Assembly (NCBI GenBank): GCA_015485385.1
Contig: WFTS01000051.1
Coordinates: 1 to 55,875, forward strand
Length of the DNA stretch: 55,875 nt
Reading direction: 5' to 3'
DNA from: Kordiimonadales bacterium
GTDB lineage: Bacteria > Pseudomonadota > Alphaproteobacteria > Sphingomonadales > Kordiimonadaceae
The position numbers and the translations under genes are program-made. The notes beneath the pieces are model-generated. The model worked only from the letters and a program-made list of their open reading frames with translations. It was not told the origin of the DNA and made no database searches. Below are positions 23,504-31,973 of the stretch, in pieces; within the stretch, counting starts at the first letter, position 1, and each line of letters opens with the position of its first letter.

Positions 23504-24502
23504 CTAGCCGAACAGGGCGTCGATATCGTCTTGACTAACTTGTTCCCCAGACGGCATTGAGGCCTCATCGGCTTTGTCATCTTTCGCTGCTTTTTCTTTG
23601 GCAGCTTGTGCTTCAGCCTCTTTTTTGGCTTTTTCAGCTTTCTTTTTTTCTTCTTTGGCTGCGGCGTCTGCCACAGGGTCAAAGTCTTCTTCAAACATAT
23701 TATCAAGCTGTTTGGGGTGAACCGGCTTGGGCGGTTCAGGCGGTGGAGGTGGTGCAGGTGCTTTAGCCGCCGCCGGAGCAGGTGCGGGCTTGGGCGCTGT
23801 AGCTTTAGGCTTTGGTGCAGCAGCCGGTTCTGGAGCCGGAGCTGGTTCTGCACTGCCGGTTCCGCCCATCAATGCGTCAACAGCGCCTTGATCAATACCT
23901 TCGCCTTCAAGCGCAGGACCAGACAAAAGGGCTTCATCTTCGGTTACTTCATCAGCGTCTGCTTTAGCAGCGTCTTCAATATCTTCTTCGGTCACACCAA
24001 GGAGGTTTCTAAGTTCCAGAACCCTTTGCTCGATGTGCGATAGTGTCTCGACAACCTTGGAAATACGCTGCCCAGTAATGTCTTGGAAAGAACATGCCTC
24101 AAAAATACGCATGACAGCGTCATTGGTTGTGGCTTGATACGCATCCATGTCACTTGCATCTGCGCCCATGATTTCTTCAGCTGCGGTCATGATGGTGTTG
24201 GTGGCTTCTTCGGTTTGCTGAACGATGGCGTCCAGCTCAAGCCCGGCGCGCGGGATGCGGGCGCTTTCCAAGTCACCCGGCTGCAAGGAGGCAATTTCCT
24301 TGCGCGCATTGGAAATATAATCTCCTAGCGCGCGGCATTCGCGGTAAATTGATGTATCAATAGTTTTGAAGAACAACTGCGTAGTGCCGATCAGCACTTC
24401 GGTCACCGAGGCGACCTCAGTGAGCGACAGGCTTGCTGTGTTTTGCTTTCGAAGGTTGTCAACAAGAAGACTAATTTGCCCCGAAAGCTCTTCAGAACTC
24501 AT
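23504..24502 (-). CDS. cheZ: CheZ-type protein phosphatase of CheY-P
   Basis: 332 residues. The N-terminal helical domain (1-160) carries the CheZ active-site motif D141-I-T-G-Q145-R-I, where Gln is the catalytic residue that dephosphorylates CheY. The middle (about 205-310) is Ala/Pro/Lys/Glu-rich and disordered. The last residues SQDDIDALFG resemble both the CheY-binding tail of E. coli CheZ and the FliM N-terminal CheY-binding peptide. It overlaps cheY by one base (stop and start share a base), so both are co-translated. The linker is far longer than in gamma-proteobacterial CheZ. Acts in the cytoplasm on the flagellar switch signal. Confidence 0.9.
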   Translation of the reverse strand: MSSEELSGQISLLVDNLRKQNTASLSLTEVASVTEVLIGTTQLFFKTIDTSIYRECRALGDYISNARKEIASLQPGDLESARIPRAGLELDAIVQQTEEATNTIMTAAEEIMGADASDMDAYQATTNDAVMRIFEACSFQDITGQRISKVVETLSHIEQRVLELRNLLGVTEEDIEDAAKADADEVTEDEALLSGPALEGEGIDQGAVDALMGGTGSAEPAPAPEPAAAPKPKATAPKPAPAPAAAKAPAPPPPPEPPKPVHPKQLDNMFEEDFDPVADAAAKEEKKKAEKAKKEAEAQAAKEKAAKDDKADEASMPSGEQVSQDDIDALFG

Positions 24503-24888
24503 TAGAAGTCTCCAAGCACAGCAACCAATTTGGTTTTCAGTGTCGCGGCGTTGAACGGCTTCACGATATAATTGTTTACCCCCGCTTTTTTCGCGGCGAT
24601 CACATTATCGGTTTTCGATTCTGCTGTGACCATGATGAAGGGCGTGTTTTTTAATTGATTGTCTGCCCGCACTTCTTTTAGAAATTCGTAGCCCGTCATG
24701 GGTTCCATGTTCCAATCGGAAATGATTAGCCCATATTGGCGTGCACGAGATTTTTCCAGTGCCATGGCACCATCAGTCGCTTCATCAACATTGTTGAAGC
24801 CAAGTTGTTTCAACAGATTACGGACGATACGAAGCATCGTCTTGTAGTCGTCGACGATTAGGATCGGCATACCCAAATCAACGGCCAT
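24502..24888 (-). CDS. cheY: CheY-like chemotaxis response regulator
   Basis: 128 residues forming a single receiver domain. The acidic pair D13-D14, phospho-acceptor D58 (ISDWNMEPMTG), T88 and K110 (VKPF) are all present. Its sequence is closest in style to CheY proteins that bind FliM at the flagellar motor. GAGGAAA precedes the ATG. It is the first gene of the cheY-cheZ pair; the rest of the chemotaxis cluster is not here. An AATTGGTTAA word upstream (24983-24992) recurs at other promoters in the window. Confidence 0.95.
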   Translation of the reverse strand: MAVDLGMPILIVDDYKTMLRIVRNLLKQLGFNNVDEATDGAMALEKSRARQYGLIISDWNMEPMTGYEFLKEVRADNQLKNTPFIMVTAESKTDNVIAAKKAGVNNYIVKPFNAATLKTKLVAVLGDF

Positions 24889-25314
24889 GATATTTCCTCA
24901 GTATTTGTTGTGGCACTCGCAAACCCAGATATCTGAGTCTACATACGTCTTCAAATGGGACATTAGCCCCGATGTCATGAAGAATTGGTTAACCCAAAGA
25001 TCGCTTGGTTTCAATTACTTCCGACAAATATTAGTAAAATATAGCACAAGTTTACCAAATCCGCGATGTTGGCTTCCTATTCAGGGTACATAGCGGCTGA
25101 CCTGACCACGAAAAGCAAAGTGTTTGCGGAGCGCCAAACGAGAGCATGACCCCGTTTATTTAGATGGCTTGAGTAGTTTAAAAGCACGAGTCGCACACAA
25201 AAAAGGTGGTTTGGCTTTCAATCATAGTGTATGTCCCGGCGCAGCAAGCCTGTGGTGATTGTGGGGTGTAGCGTGCGCCCATATAGAATTTATTAGGCCT
25301 GACAAGGAAACTCG
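24889..25314. other. Intergenic region between divergent cheY and ribF
   Basis: No gene is seen. It contains the cheY upstream region with AATTGGTTAA at 24983-24992 and a longer motif starting AGAGCATGACC at 25141 that also occurs upstream of the two solute-binding genes near 52.7 and 53.6 kb. No convincing terminator, riboswitch or FMN element is seen ahead of ribF. Confidence 0.5.
25141..25172 (-). promoter_or_regulatory. Copy of the AGAGCATGACC...TGG upstream motif
   Basis: The plus strand begins AGAGCATGACCCCGTTTA and carries ATGG about 8 nt later. Related copies lie at 52721 and 53626 (see findings). Orientation relative to cheY is the same as for those genes. Confidence 0.3.
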
Positions 25315-26343
25315 ATGCGACTTTTTCGCCATATTGACGAACTTCAAAAAGGCAATCGCGGGACAGTCGTGGCGCTGGGTAATTTCGATGGGTTTCACAG
25401 AGGCCATCAAGTTGTGATCGGCGAAGCAGGCCGCACAGCGCGTGAGATGGGGTTGCCGCTTACCGTGGTGGTAACCGAACCCCATCCGGTTCGTTATTTT
25501 GCCCCCAGTGTCCCGGCTTTTCGCCTGACTCCGTTTAGAGAGCGCGCACAATTGCTGGAAAAGTTCGGCGTTGATCAATTGCTGGTCCTTCCGTTCGATA
25601 AAGAACTGGCCACTATGTCGGCACAGGATTTTGTGTTGGATATTTTGTGCAAAGGCTTGGACACGAAGCATGTTTTTGTCGGCTATGATTACCGGTTTGG
25701 CAAAGGGCGTGGCGGCGGCACAGATGTGCTTGGCTACATGGGAGAAATGGAAGGGTATGGCCTGAGTGTCATTAAGGCGGTTACCGTTGGCTTGGAAGGC
25801 TACGCTGGGGAAGTCTATTCCTCAACTGTGGTCCGAAAAGCACTGCAAAACGGTGAGGCACGCAAGGCGGCCGCTCTTTTAGGGCACTGGTTCACCATCA
25901 ATGGGCGGGTGACAACTGGCGACAAGCGTGGACGCACCATCGGATTTCCAACGGCTAATATCGAACTGGGCGAAAGTTTGGAACCCAAAATGGGCGTATA
26001 TGCGGTTCGAGTAAGCCTTGAAGGCCAGACAAAGGCCATAAGCGGCGTGGCCAATATTGGAAAGCGTCCCACGTTTGATAAGCGTGATGTGCTGATGGAA
26101 GTGCACCTCTTTGGGTTTGATGATGATATTTACGAACAACATTTGCGCGTAGAGCTGGTGGCTTTTCTGCGGCCTGAAGCGAAGTTCGACGGCCTTGAAA
26201 GCTTGAAAGCTCAGATCAGCAAAGATTGTCGGGTCGCTAAAATTGTTTTGGCAGAACCTGAGAATGCGCCTGAACGCCTTAGTGCGCCGACGCTTGAAAA
26301 TTATCTAACCTTATTCCCCGAGCCTCATATTCGCGCACGTTGA
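25315..26343 (+). CDS. ribF: Bifunctional riboflavin kinase / FAD synthetase
   Basis: 342 residues. The N-terminal FAD synthetase (nucleotidyltransferase) domain has GNFDGFHRGH (22-31) and a second site segment KGRGGGTDVL; the C-terminal riboflavin kinase domain has the FPTAN motif in RTIGFPTANIEL and ends with the usual GLESLKAQISKD helix. It makes FMN and then FAD from riboflavin in the cytoplasm. In many alphaproteobacteria ribF sits near ileS and lspA, as here, although a TerC gene and a pseudo-receiver gene intervene. No FMN riboswitch is visible upstream. Confidence 0.96.
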   Translation: MRLFRHIDELQKGNRGTVVALGNFDGFHRGHQVVIGEAGRTAREMGLPLTVVVTEPHPVRYFAPSVPAFRLTPFRERAQLLEKFGVDQLLVLPFDKELATMSAQDFVLDILCKGLDTKHVFVGYDYRFGKGRGGGTDVLGYMGEMEGYGLSVIKAVTVGLEGYAGEVYSSTVVRKALQNGEARKAAALLGHWFTINGRVTTGDKRGRTIGFPTANIELGESLEPKMGVYAVRVSLEGQTKAISGVANIGKRPTFDKRDVLMEVHLFGFDDDIYEQHLRVELVAFLRPEAKFDGLESLKAQISKDCRVAKIVLAEPENAPERLSAPTLENYLTLFPEPHIRAR

Positions 26344-26356
26344 TAGGCCGCTTATG

Positions 26357-26381
26357 TGCCGGAGGATATATACCGCCGGCA
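26357..26381 (+). terminator. Candidate hairpin after ribF
   Basis: TGCCGG and CCGGCA pair, with an inner GG-CC pair around ATATATA. It begins 13 nt after the ribF stop, followed by a short T-rich stretch (TCTTT). The U tract is weak. Confidence 0.4.
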
Positions 26382-26483
26382 TCTTTGCGCTTTATTGCAC
26401 TGTTCTGGGTGATATAGTCGCGCGAGTTTGATGGGTTCGCATCATTAATAATTAGTCACAGTATCTAGTTTGGGGAGGCCACT

Positions 26484-27218
26484 TTGGAAGCGCTATTGGA
26501 TTATCACCTGTGGGTGAGCTTTTTAACACTGACATCGCTGGAAATAATCCTTGGCATAGATAATGTGGTTTTTGTGGCGCTTCTTGTGGGGCATCTGCCA
26601 GAGAAACAGCGGGAAAAGGCCCGTGTTGTTGGCATGTCGCTGGCTTTGTTGATGCGTATCCTCTTGTTGCTGGGCGTTACATGGGTGATCGGGTTAAAAG
26701 CCCCTTGGCTTGAGATCATGGACCAATCTTTTTCCGGAAAAGACATCTTGATGCTGCTGGGCGGTGGCTTTTTGGTTTATAAAGGCACCAATAGTATTCA
26801 CGACGAAGTCACCGGCGATAAAATTGAAGATTTCAAGGCCTATTCTGGCGGCATGGTGGCTGTGATTAGCCAAGTGGTTTTCATCGACATTATCTTTTCT
26901 TTTGATAGCGTGATGACCGCCGTGGGCCTTACGGAAAACATTATGGTTATCATTGTTGCCATGACAGTGGCGATGGTGGTGATGATTTTCTCGTCCAGTT
27001 ATATCGCTGATTTTATCGAGCGCTTCCCAACACTGAAAATTCTCGCGCTATCCTTCATTATGCTGATCGGGATTTTCCTCGTGGCCGAGGGATTTGGAGT
27101 GCATGTGCCCAAGGGCTATATCTATTTTGCGATGGCTTTCTCGCTGATGGTAGAGGTCTTGAATTTGCTGTCACGTCACCGTCGGGAAAAGAAAAAAGCG
27201 GCCAAAGGCCTGCGTTAG
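26484..27218 (+). CDS. TerC-family integral membrane protein
   Basis: 244 residues, about seven transmembrane helices. Characteristic Asp-containing stretches LEIILGIDNVVFVALL and FIDIIFSFDSVMTAVG match the TerC family, which includes Alx/MntP-like and tellurium resistance-associated metal exporters. The start is TTG with GGGGAGG five bases upstream, a strong site that compensates for the weak start codon. No yybP-ykoY manganese riboswitch is seen in the upstream region, unlike many family members. Manganese or calcium export at the membrane is the best guess. Confidence 0.92.
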   Translation: MEALLDYHLWVSFLTLTSLEIILGIDNVVFVALLVGHLPEKQREKARVVGMSLALLMRILLLLGVTWVIGLKAPWLEIMDQSFSGKDILMLLGGGFLVYKGTNSIHDEVTGDKIEDFKAYSGGMVAVISQVVFIDIIFSFDSVMTAVGLTENIMVIIVAMTVAMVVMIFSSSYIADFIERFPTLKILALSFIMLIGIFLVAEGFGVHVPKGYIYFAMAFSLMVEVLNLLSRHRREKKKAAKGLR

Positions 27219-27300
27219 CTTTCCCACCGTTTTCAATTTATTAAGGCTCGGGATGCTATAGTGCTCCTTGGTTAAGGTGTTTGTTGTACAGGGATAGTGC

Positions 27301-27834
27301 GTGCACGCAGGTTTGTTACAATCATTTTCAGTGATGTTGGCTTTGTCGAATGAACAAACGGCAGAGGCCATGAAAGCTGTTTTAATGCAGCAGCGGATGC
27401 GGCGCGTTTCAAGCGCGTTAGATAACCGTGATGCCGTAAGTCAAATGCAAGATCACCACTATAATATGATTATTATAGAGGAAGGTTTTCCTGACCTTGG
27501 AGCCGCAGATTTTTGCCGTTTTTTACGGTTAACCAATACAGTTATGTCGGTGGCTCCGATTATTTACGGGATTCACGCGGCAGACAAAACCCGGGTGCTT
27601 GCGGGCCGTGATGCGGGGGCATCAAAAATTGTTTTGATGCCGCTGACGGGCAACTCTCTTTTGGGGACATTGCAAGCGGCCGTCCGCGAAATACGGCCTT
27701 TCATTCAGACACCGTCTTTTAACGGGCCAGACAGGCGAATTACCAAAAGCAAACCCTACAACGGGCCAGAGCGCCGCAAAGAACAGCAGGGTTTGATGAC
27801 CGTAAACCAGCAAAAGCACATATTGGCAGGATAA
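27301..27834 (+). CDS. Degenerate receiver-domain protein with two NGPxRR motifs
   Basis: 177 residues. Residues about 8-130 have the fold pattern of a response-regulator receiver, but the acidic pair is missing (LALSN), the phospho-acceptor Asp is Glu (IIIEEGFPD), and the conserved Lys is lost (VLMPLTG). Signal reception by phosphorylation is therefore unlikely. The tail repeats FNGPDRR and YNGPERR, basic motifs seen in some alphaproteobacterial receiver-like proteins. Start is GTG; the ribosome binding site is unclear. It could be a pseudo-receiver that binds a partner protein. No histidine kinase is nearby. Confidence 0.75.
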   Translation: MHAGLLQSFSVMLALSNEQTAEAMKAVLMQQRMRRVSSALDNRDAVSQMQDHHYNMIIIEEGFPDLGAADFCRFLRLTNTVMSVAPIIYGIHAADKTRVLAGRDAGASKIVLMPLTGNSLLGTLQAAVREIRPFIQTPSFNGPDRRITKSKPYNGPERRKEQQGLMTVNQQKHILAG

Positions 27835-28071
27835 ATAGTGGCTGATTGTGTAGATTGATTGCTCGACAGACGCGGTTCACGCTGGTAAAAAGCGCCCATG
27901 ACAAAGCTATATTCAGCCAGAATGCTTCAGGCAGCTTATTTGATACGAATTACTGGCCCGGCGCTTTAGTAGCGACCGGGAGTTTCTAGTTTGTCACTTT
28001 TCCATGAATATAGTTGCTGAATGGCGGCACTAACGCTGCCACATAGCCCAAAGAATATGAGACACAAATCC

Positions 28072-30882
28072 ATGTCTGACGACCAACAAAAACGCGATTA
28101 CCGCGATACCGTTTTCCTTCCGAAAACCGATTTCCCTATGCGTGCGGGCTTGCCCAAGCGCGAGCCAGAGTTTCTGGCGAAGTGGCAGCGTGACGATATC
28201 TACCGCCAGTTACGCACCGATAGCAAAGGCCGCGAGAAATTTATCCTGCATGATGGCCCCCCTTATGCGAACGGCGATATTCACTTTGGCCATGCGATGC
28301 AAAAAACGCTGAAAGACATCATCGTCAAGTCGCAGCAGATGCAGGGCAAAGACGCCCCATTCGTGCCGGGATGGGATTGCCACGGCTTGCCGATCGAATG
28401 GAAAATCGAAGAAAAATACCGCAAGAAGAAGAAAAATAAAGATGATGTTGATCCTGTAGAATTTCGCAAAGAATGCCGCGAGTTTGCTGCCCACTGGATC
28501 GACGTGCAAAAAGAACAGTTCAAACGCCTTGGCATTATCGGGGATTGGGATGATCCATACACCACTATGGCATTCGGAGCCGAGGCCACTATCGTTGAGG
28601 AACTGTTAAAGTTTTCAATGTCTGGTTCGCTGTATCGGGGCTCTAAGCCGGTGATGTGGTCCCCGGTTGAAAAAACCGCGCTTGCAGAAGCTGAAGTTGA
28701 ATATCACGATTATACGTCAACCCAAATTGATGTTGCTTTTCAAACGGTCAAGACCAACGCCGAAGCTCTAGAGGGTGCGCGTGTGGTTATTTGGACCACC
28801 ACCCCTTGGACAATCCCGGCGAACCGTGCTGTGTGTTATGGCCCGGATATTGATTATTTAGTCCTTCAAGTGACTGAGGTCGAGGACGAGACTCTGGCAA
28901 AAGTGGGTGACCGCTTTGTGATCGCTGAGGCGCTGGTCGCTGATTTCGCGCAGCGTGCAGGCATTATCGCCTATGAGCAAAAAGCGCACGTTAAAGGCGC
29001 TGTTTTTCAAGGCACTGTTCTCGCACATCCGTGGCGAGGCCATGCAGATGCGGACGGCTATTATGATTTCGATGTGCCGATGCTGCCGGGCGGTCATGTT
29101 ACCACCGAAGCAGGTACAGGCTTTGTTCACACAGCCCCCGGCCACGGTGATGATGATTATCAAGTCGCTCACGTTGAAAACGGTATCCCTGTCCCAAACA
29201 CAGTGAATGCTGGCGGTGTTTATTTTGAAAATGTCACCCTTGTCGCGGGCCAGCATGTTTACAAAGTGGCTGATACGGTCTGTGATCTGCTAATGGGTGT
29301 CGGCGCTTTGCTGGCCAAAGGCAAGTTAAGCCACAGTTACCCGCATAGCTGGCGCTCTAAGGCTCCTTTGATCTTTCGTAATACACCGCAGTGGTTTATC
29401 TCAATGGAGAAAAACGGGCTGCGCGACAAAGCCATTGCAGCAATTGATGAAACCAATTGGTTCCCCGCGATCTCGAAAAATCGCATCACGGCGATGGTAT
29501 CAGACAGGCCGGATTGGATCATCTCGCGTCAACGGGCGTGGGGCGTGCCGATCACGGTTTTTGTCAATAAAAAGACCGACCAATTGCTTCAGGATGAAGC
29601 CGTCAACAAGCGTATCGTGGACGCGGTGAAAGCGGGCGGTGCCGACGCATGGGTGGCCGTGCCAGCGCAAGACTTATTGGGCGATGATTATAATGCCGAC
29701 GATTATGAGCAGGTCCATGATATTCTGGATGTCTGGTTTGATAGCGGCTGTACACATGCTTTTGTATCTGAGCAGCGCCCTGAACTGAGAAGCCCGGCTG
29801 ACCTTTATATGGAAGGGTCTGATCAGCACCGTGGTTGGTTCCAATCTAGCTTGCTAGAAAGCTGCGGGACGCGCGGTGTGGCTCCTTTTAAAAATGTCAT
29901 GACCCACGGCTTTGCCCTTGATGGTGACGGGCGCAAAATGTCCAAGTCTATGGGCAATACGGTGTCCCCCCAGAAGATCATTGATAAATACGGCGCGGAT
30001 ATTTTGCGCCTATGGGTTGTCTCGGTTGATTACAAAGAAGATGTGCGCATTAGCGATCAGATTATCCAAGGCCAAGTTGATGCCTACCGGAAAATCCGCA
30101 ACACGCTTCGGTATATGCTGGGCAATCTTCAGGGTTTCTCAGAGAACGAACGTGTGTCCGTCGATGAAATGCCGGAGCTAGAGCGCTGGGTGCTTCACCG
30201 TTTGTCACAAATTGATGCCCTGATCCGTGACCGTGCAAGCGAGTTTGATTTTAACCCGGTGTTCCGCGAATTATACCAGTTCTGTATCCTTGATTTGTCA
30301 GCATTTTTCTTTGATATCCGGAAGGATGCGCTTTACTGCGATGATACATCAGGGGCACGCCGCAAGGCCACGCGCACGGTGCTTGACGAAGTGTTCAAGC
30401 GCCTTGTTTTGTGGTTTGCACCGGTTTTATCGTTCACGTCGGAAGAGGTTTGGCAAAACCGGTACGGTGCGGATGCGCGAAGCGTCCACCGTGAGGTTTG
30501 GCCTGAAACGCCTACAAATTGGCGCGATGATGCGCTCGCTGAAAAATGGTCTAAAATCCGTGAGGTGCGCGGTATAGTGACATCGGCGATTGAAGACTTG
30601 CGCCGCGACAAAGTGATTGGCTCTAGCCTTCAGGCAAACGCCGATGTAACGGTTTCCAGCCAAGCGGTCCTTGATGCCTTTGAAGGCCTCGATCCGGCGG
30701 AAATTTTTATCACATCAGACGCGACTTTATCGCTTGGTGACGGCGACAGCGCTGAAATTACAGTGGCCGCAGGCGAAAAATGTGAGCGCTGCTGGACCGT
30801 GAAGCCCGAAGTCACCACAAACGGTGATCTGTGCAATCGCTGCGACAGTGTGGTCAAAGCCTATGACGAGGCGGCCCATTAA
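28072..30882 (+). CDS. ileS: Isoleucyl-tRNA synthetase
   Basis: About 936 residues from the ATG at 28072 (an upstream in-frame ATG at 28021 adds 17 residues without similarity). It charges tRNA-Ile. The class I signatures are HFGH (71-74, HIGH motif) and KMSKS (622-626), with the editing domain including TTTPWTIPANRA. The C-terminal zinc finger CERCW...CNRC is present, typical of the bacterial type. It overlaps lspA by one base (TAATG). Confidence 0.97.
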   Translation: MSDDQQKRDYRDTVFLPKTDFPMRAGLPKREPEFLAKWQRDDIYRQLRTDSKGREKFILHDGPPYANGDIHFGHAMQKTLKDIIVKSQQMQGKDAPFVPGWDCHGLPIEWKIEEKYRKKKKNKDDVDPVEFRKECREFAAHWIDVQKEQFKRLGIIGDWDDPYTTMAFGAEATIVEELLKFSMSGSLYRGSKPVMWSPVEKTALAEAEVEYHDYTSTQIDVAFQTVKTNAEALEGARVVIWTTTPWTIPANRAVCYGPDIDYLVLQVTEVEDETLAKVGDRFVIAEALVADFAQRAGIIAYEQKAHVKGAVFQGTVLAHPWRGHADADGYYDFDVPMLPGGHVTTEAGTGFVHTAPGHGDDDYQVAHVENGIPVPNTVNAGGVYFENVTLVAGQHVYKVADTVCDLLMGVGALLAKGKLSHSYPHSWRSKAPLIFRNTPQWFISMEKNGLRDKAIAAIDETNWFPAISKNRITAMVSDRPDWIISRQRAWGVPITVFVNKKTDQLLQDEAVNKRIVDAVKAGGADAWVAVPAQDLLGDDYNADDYEQVHDILDVWFDSGCTHAFVSEQRPELRSPADLYMEGSDQHRGWFQSSLLESCGTRGVAPFKNVMTHGFALDGDGRKMSKSMGNTVSPQKIIDKYGADILRLWVVSVDYKEDVRISDQIIQGQVDAYRKIRNTLRYMLGNLQGFSENERVSVDEMPELERWVLHRLSQIDALIRDRASEFDFNPVFRELYQFCILDLSAFFFDIRKDALYCDDTSGARRKATRTVLDEVFKRLVLWFAPVLSFTSEEVWQNRYGADARSVHREVWPETPTNWRDDALAEKWSKIREVRGIVTSAIEDLRRDKVIGSSLQANADVTVSSQAVLDAFEGLDPAEIFITSDATLSLGDGDSAEITVAAGEKCERCWTVKPEVTTNGDLCNRCDSVVKAYDEAAH

Positions 30883-31400
30883 TGCAGGCAGGGGTGCATT
30901 TTAGATTTGGGCTTATGATCAGCGGGCTGTTGTTGCTCGCTGATCAGCTCTCTAAATATTGGGTGTTGAATAGCCTGAAATTGCCCGAGCTTGGCACTGT
31001 CGCGCTATTGCCTTTTTTGAACTTCACTATGGTGTGGAACGAAGGCATTTCCATGAGCCTTCCTGTGGGCGACTGGATTGGGCGTTGGGGGCTTGTTATC
31101 CTTACCGCATTGATCAGCCTGTGGCTGTTAAATTGGCTACGCACCACCGTGCGGAAGTTTGAAGCAACGGCGCTTGCGATGATCCTTGGCGGCGCTATTG
31201 GCAATATTATTGACAGGATACAGCACGGAGCCGTGGTAGACTTTGTTCACCTGCATGTGGGCGGTTATAATTTCTATGTTTTTAACCTTGCGGACAGTGC
31301 AATCAGCATTGGCGCAGTGTTATTATTGTTTGATGGCTTGCGGGACGGCGCTAAAGGCCCTAAAAAAGCCTCAAAGACGCATGACGTTGATGCCAAATAG
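30882..31400 (+). CDS. lspA: Prolipoprotein signal peptidase II
   Basis: 172 residues, four transmembrane helices. The catalytic Asp residues are in NIIDRIQHGAVVDFVHLH and FNLADSAISIG. It cleaves signal peptides of diacylglyceryl-modified lipoproteins; the next gene encodes a lipoprotein, a likely client. Its ATG overlaps the ileS stop, as in many proteobacteria. Confidence 0.96.
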   Translation: MQAGVHFRFGLMISGLLLLADQLSKYWVLNSLKLPELGTVALLPFLNFTMVWNEGISMSLPVGDWIGRWGLVILTALISLWLLNWLRTTVRKFEATALAMILGGAIGNIIDRIQHGAVVDFVHLHVGGYNFYVFNLADSAISIGAVLLLFDGLRDGAKGPKKASKTHDVDAK

Positions 31401-31439
31401 CGTCACAGTGTGCGAGACGACTTTTAAGGAGTAGAGTGA

Positions 31440-31874
31440 ATGACACTCAAGTCTGTATCTATCATTATTGCTGCAAGCCTGCTGTTGGCTGCATGTGGCG
31501 GCAGCAAAGGCCAAAAAGGCCCCGATGAATTTGAGGTGATAAGCCGCGCTCCGTTGGTGATTCCGCCGGAAGCTGAATTAACGCCGCCGCGTCCGGGTGA
31601 ACCCCGCGCACAGGAAATTGATCCGGGTCGACAGGCATTTGAAGCTTTGTTTCCGGGCAAGAAGTTTCGCCGCACAGCGCCAAAAAGCAAAAGCGAAAAT
31701 GAAATTTTAAGCCACATGAGATATTCCAGCCCGGATATTCGTTCAAATGCGGGGGGCGGCAAAACCGCCGATGTGGTGAAGAAAAAGTTACTTCTTGCCG
31801 ATCTGCTAAATGCCGAAGACCGTATGTTTAGGCCGGATAATATAGAAATATTCCGGGAATATGACGGATCGTAA
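31440..31874 (+). CDS. DUF3035-type lipoprotein
   Basis: 144 residues with a lipobox LLAAC (Cys19). The family pattern is visible in PDEFEVISRAPLVIPPEAEL, followed by PPRPGEPRAQE. DUF3035 lipoproteins are conserved in alphaproteobacteria directly after lspA, as here, and probably have an envelope function; the role is not known. AAGGAG lies close to the ATG. It ends before a terminator and mutL. Confidence 0.85.
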   Translation: MTLKSVSIIIAASLLLAACGGSKGQKGPDEFEVISRAPLVIPPEAELTPPRPGEPRAQEIDPGRQAFEALFPGKKFRRTAPKSKSENEILSHMRYSSPDIRSNAGGGKTADVVKKKLLLADLLNAEDRMFRPDNIEIFREYDGS

Positions 31875-31906
31875 GCGGTTTAAGGTTATATTACACAGCT
31901 CATATT

Positions 31907-31938
31907 AGGCCGTCTGTATCCTCTGGTGCAGGCGGCCT
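31907..31938 (+). terminator. Terminator of the ileS-lspA-DUF3035 operon
   Basis: AGGCCG-T-CTG and CAG-G-CGGCCT form a 10-bp stem with one T-G wobble around a 12-nt loop, followed by TTCCC. It lies 33 nt after the lipoprotein stop. Confidence 0.6.
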
Positions 31939-31973
31939 TTCCCTTCCCGTTCAAGCTTGTTAGGGTATCCGCC

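Noticed and set aside
24889-25314. FMN riboswitch ahead of ribF
   Set aside because: No conserved FMN-element blocks were found.
26344-26483. Possible yybP-ykoY riboswitch ahead of the TerC gene
   Set aside because: The conserved loop sequences of that riboswitch are absent and the region is too short.
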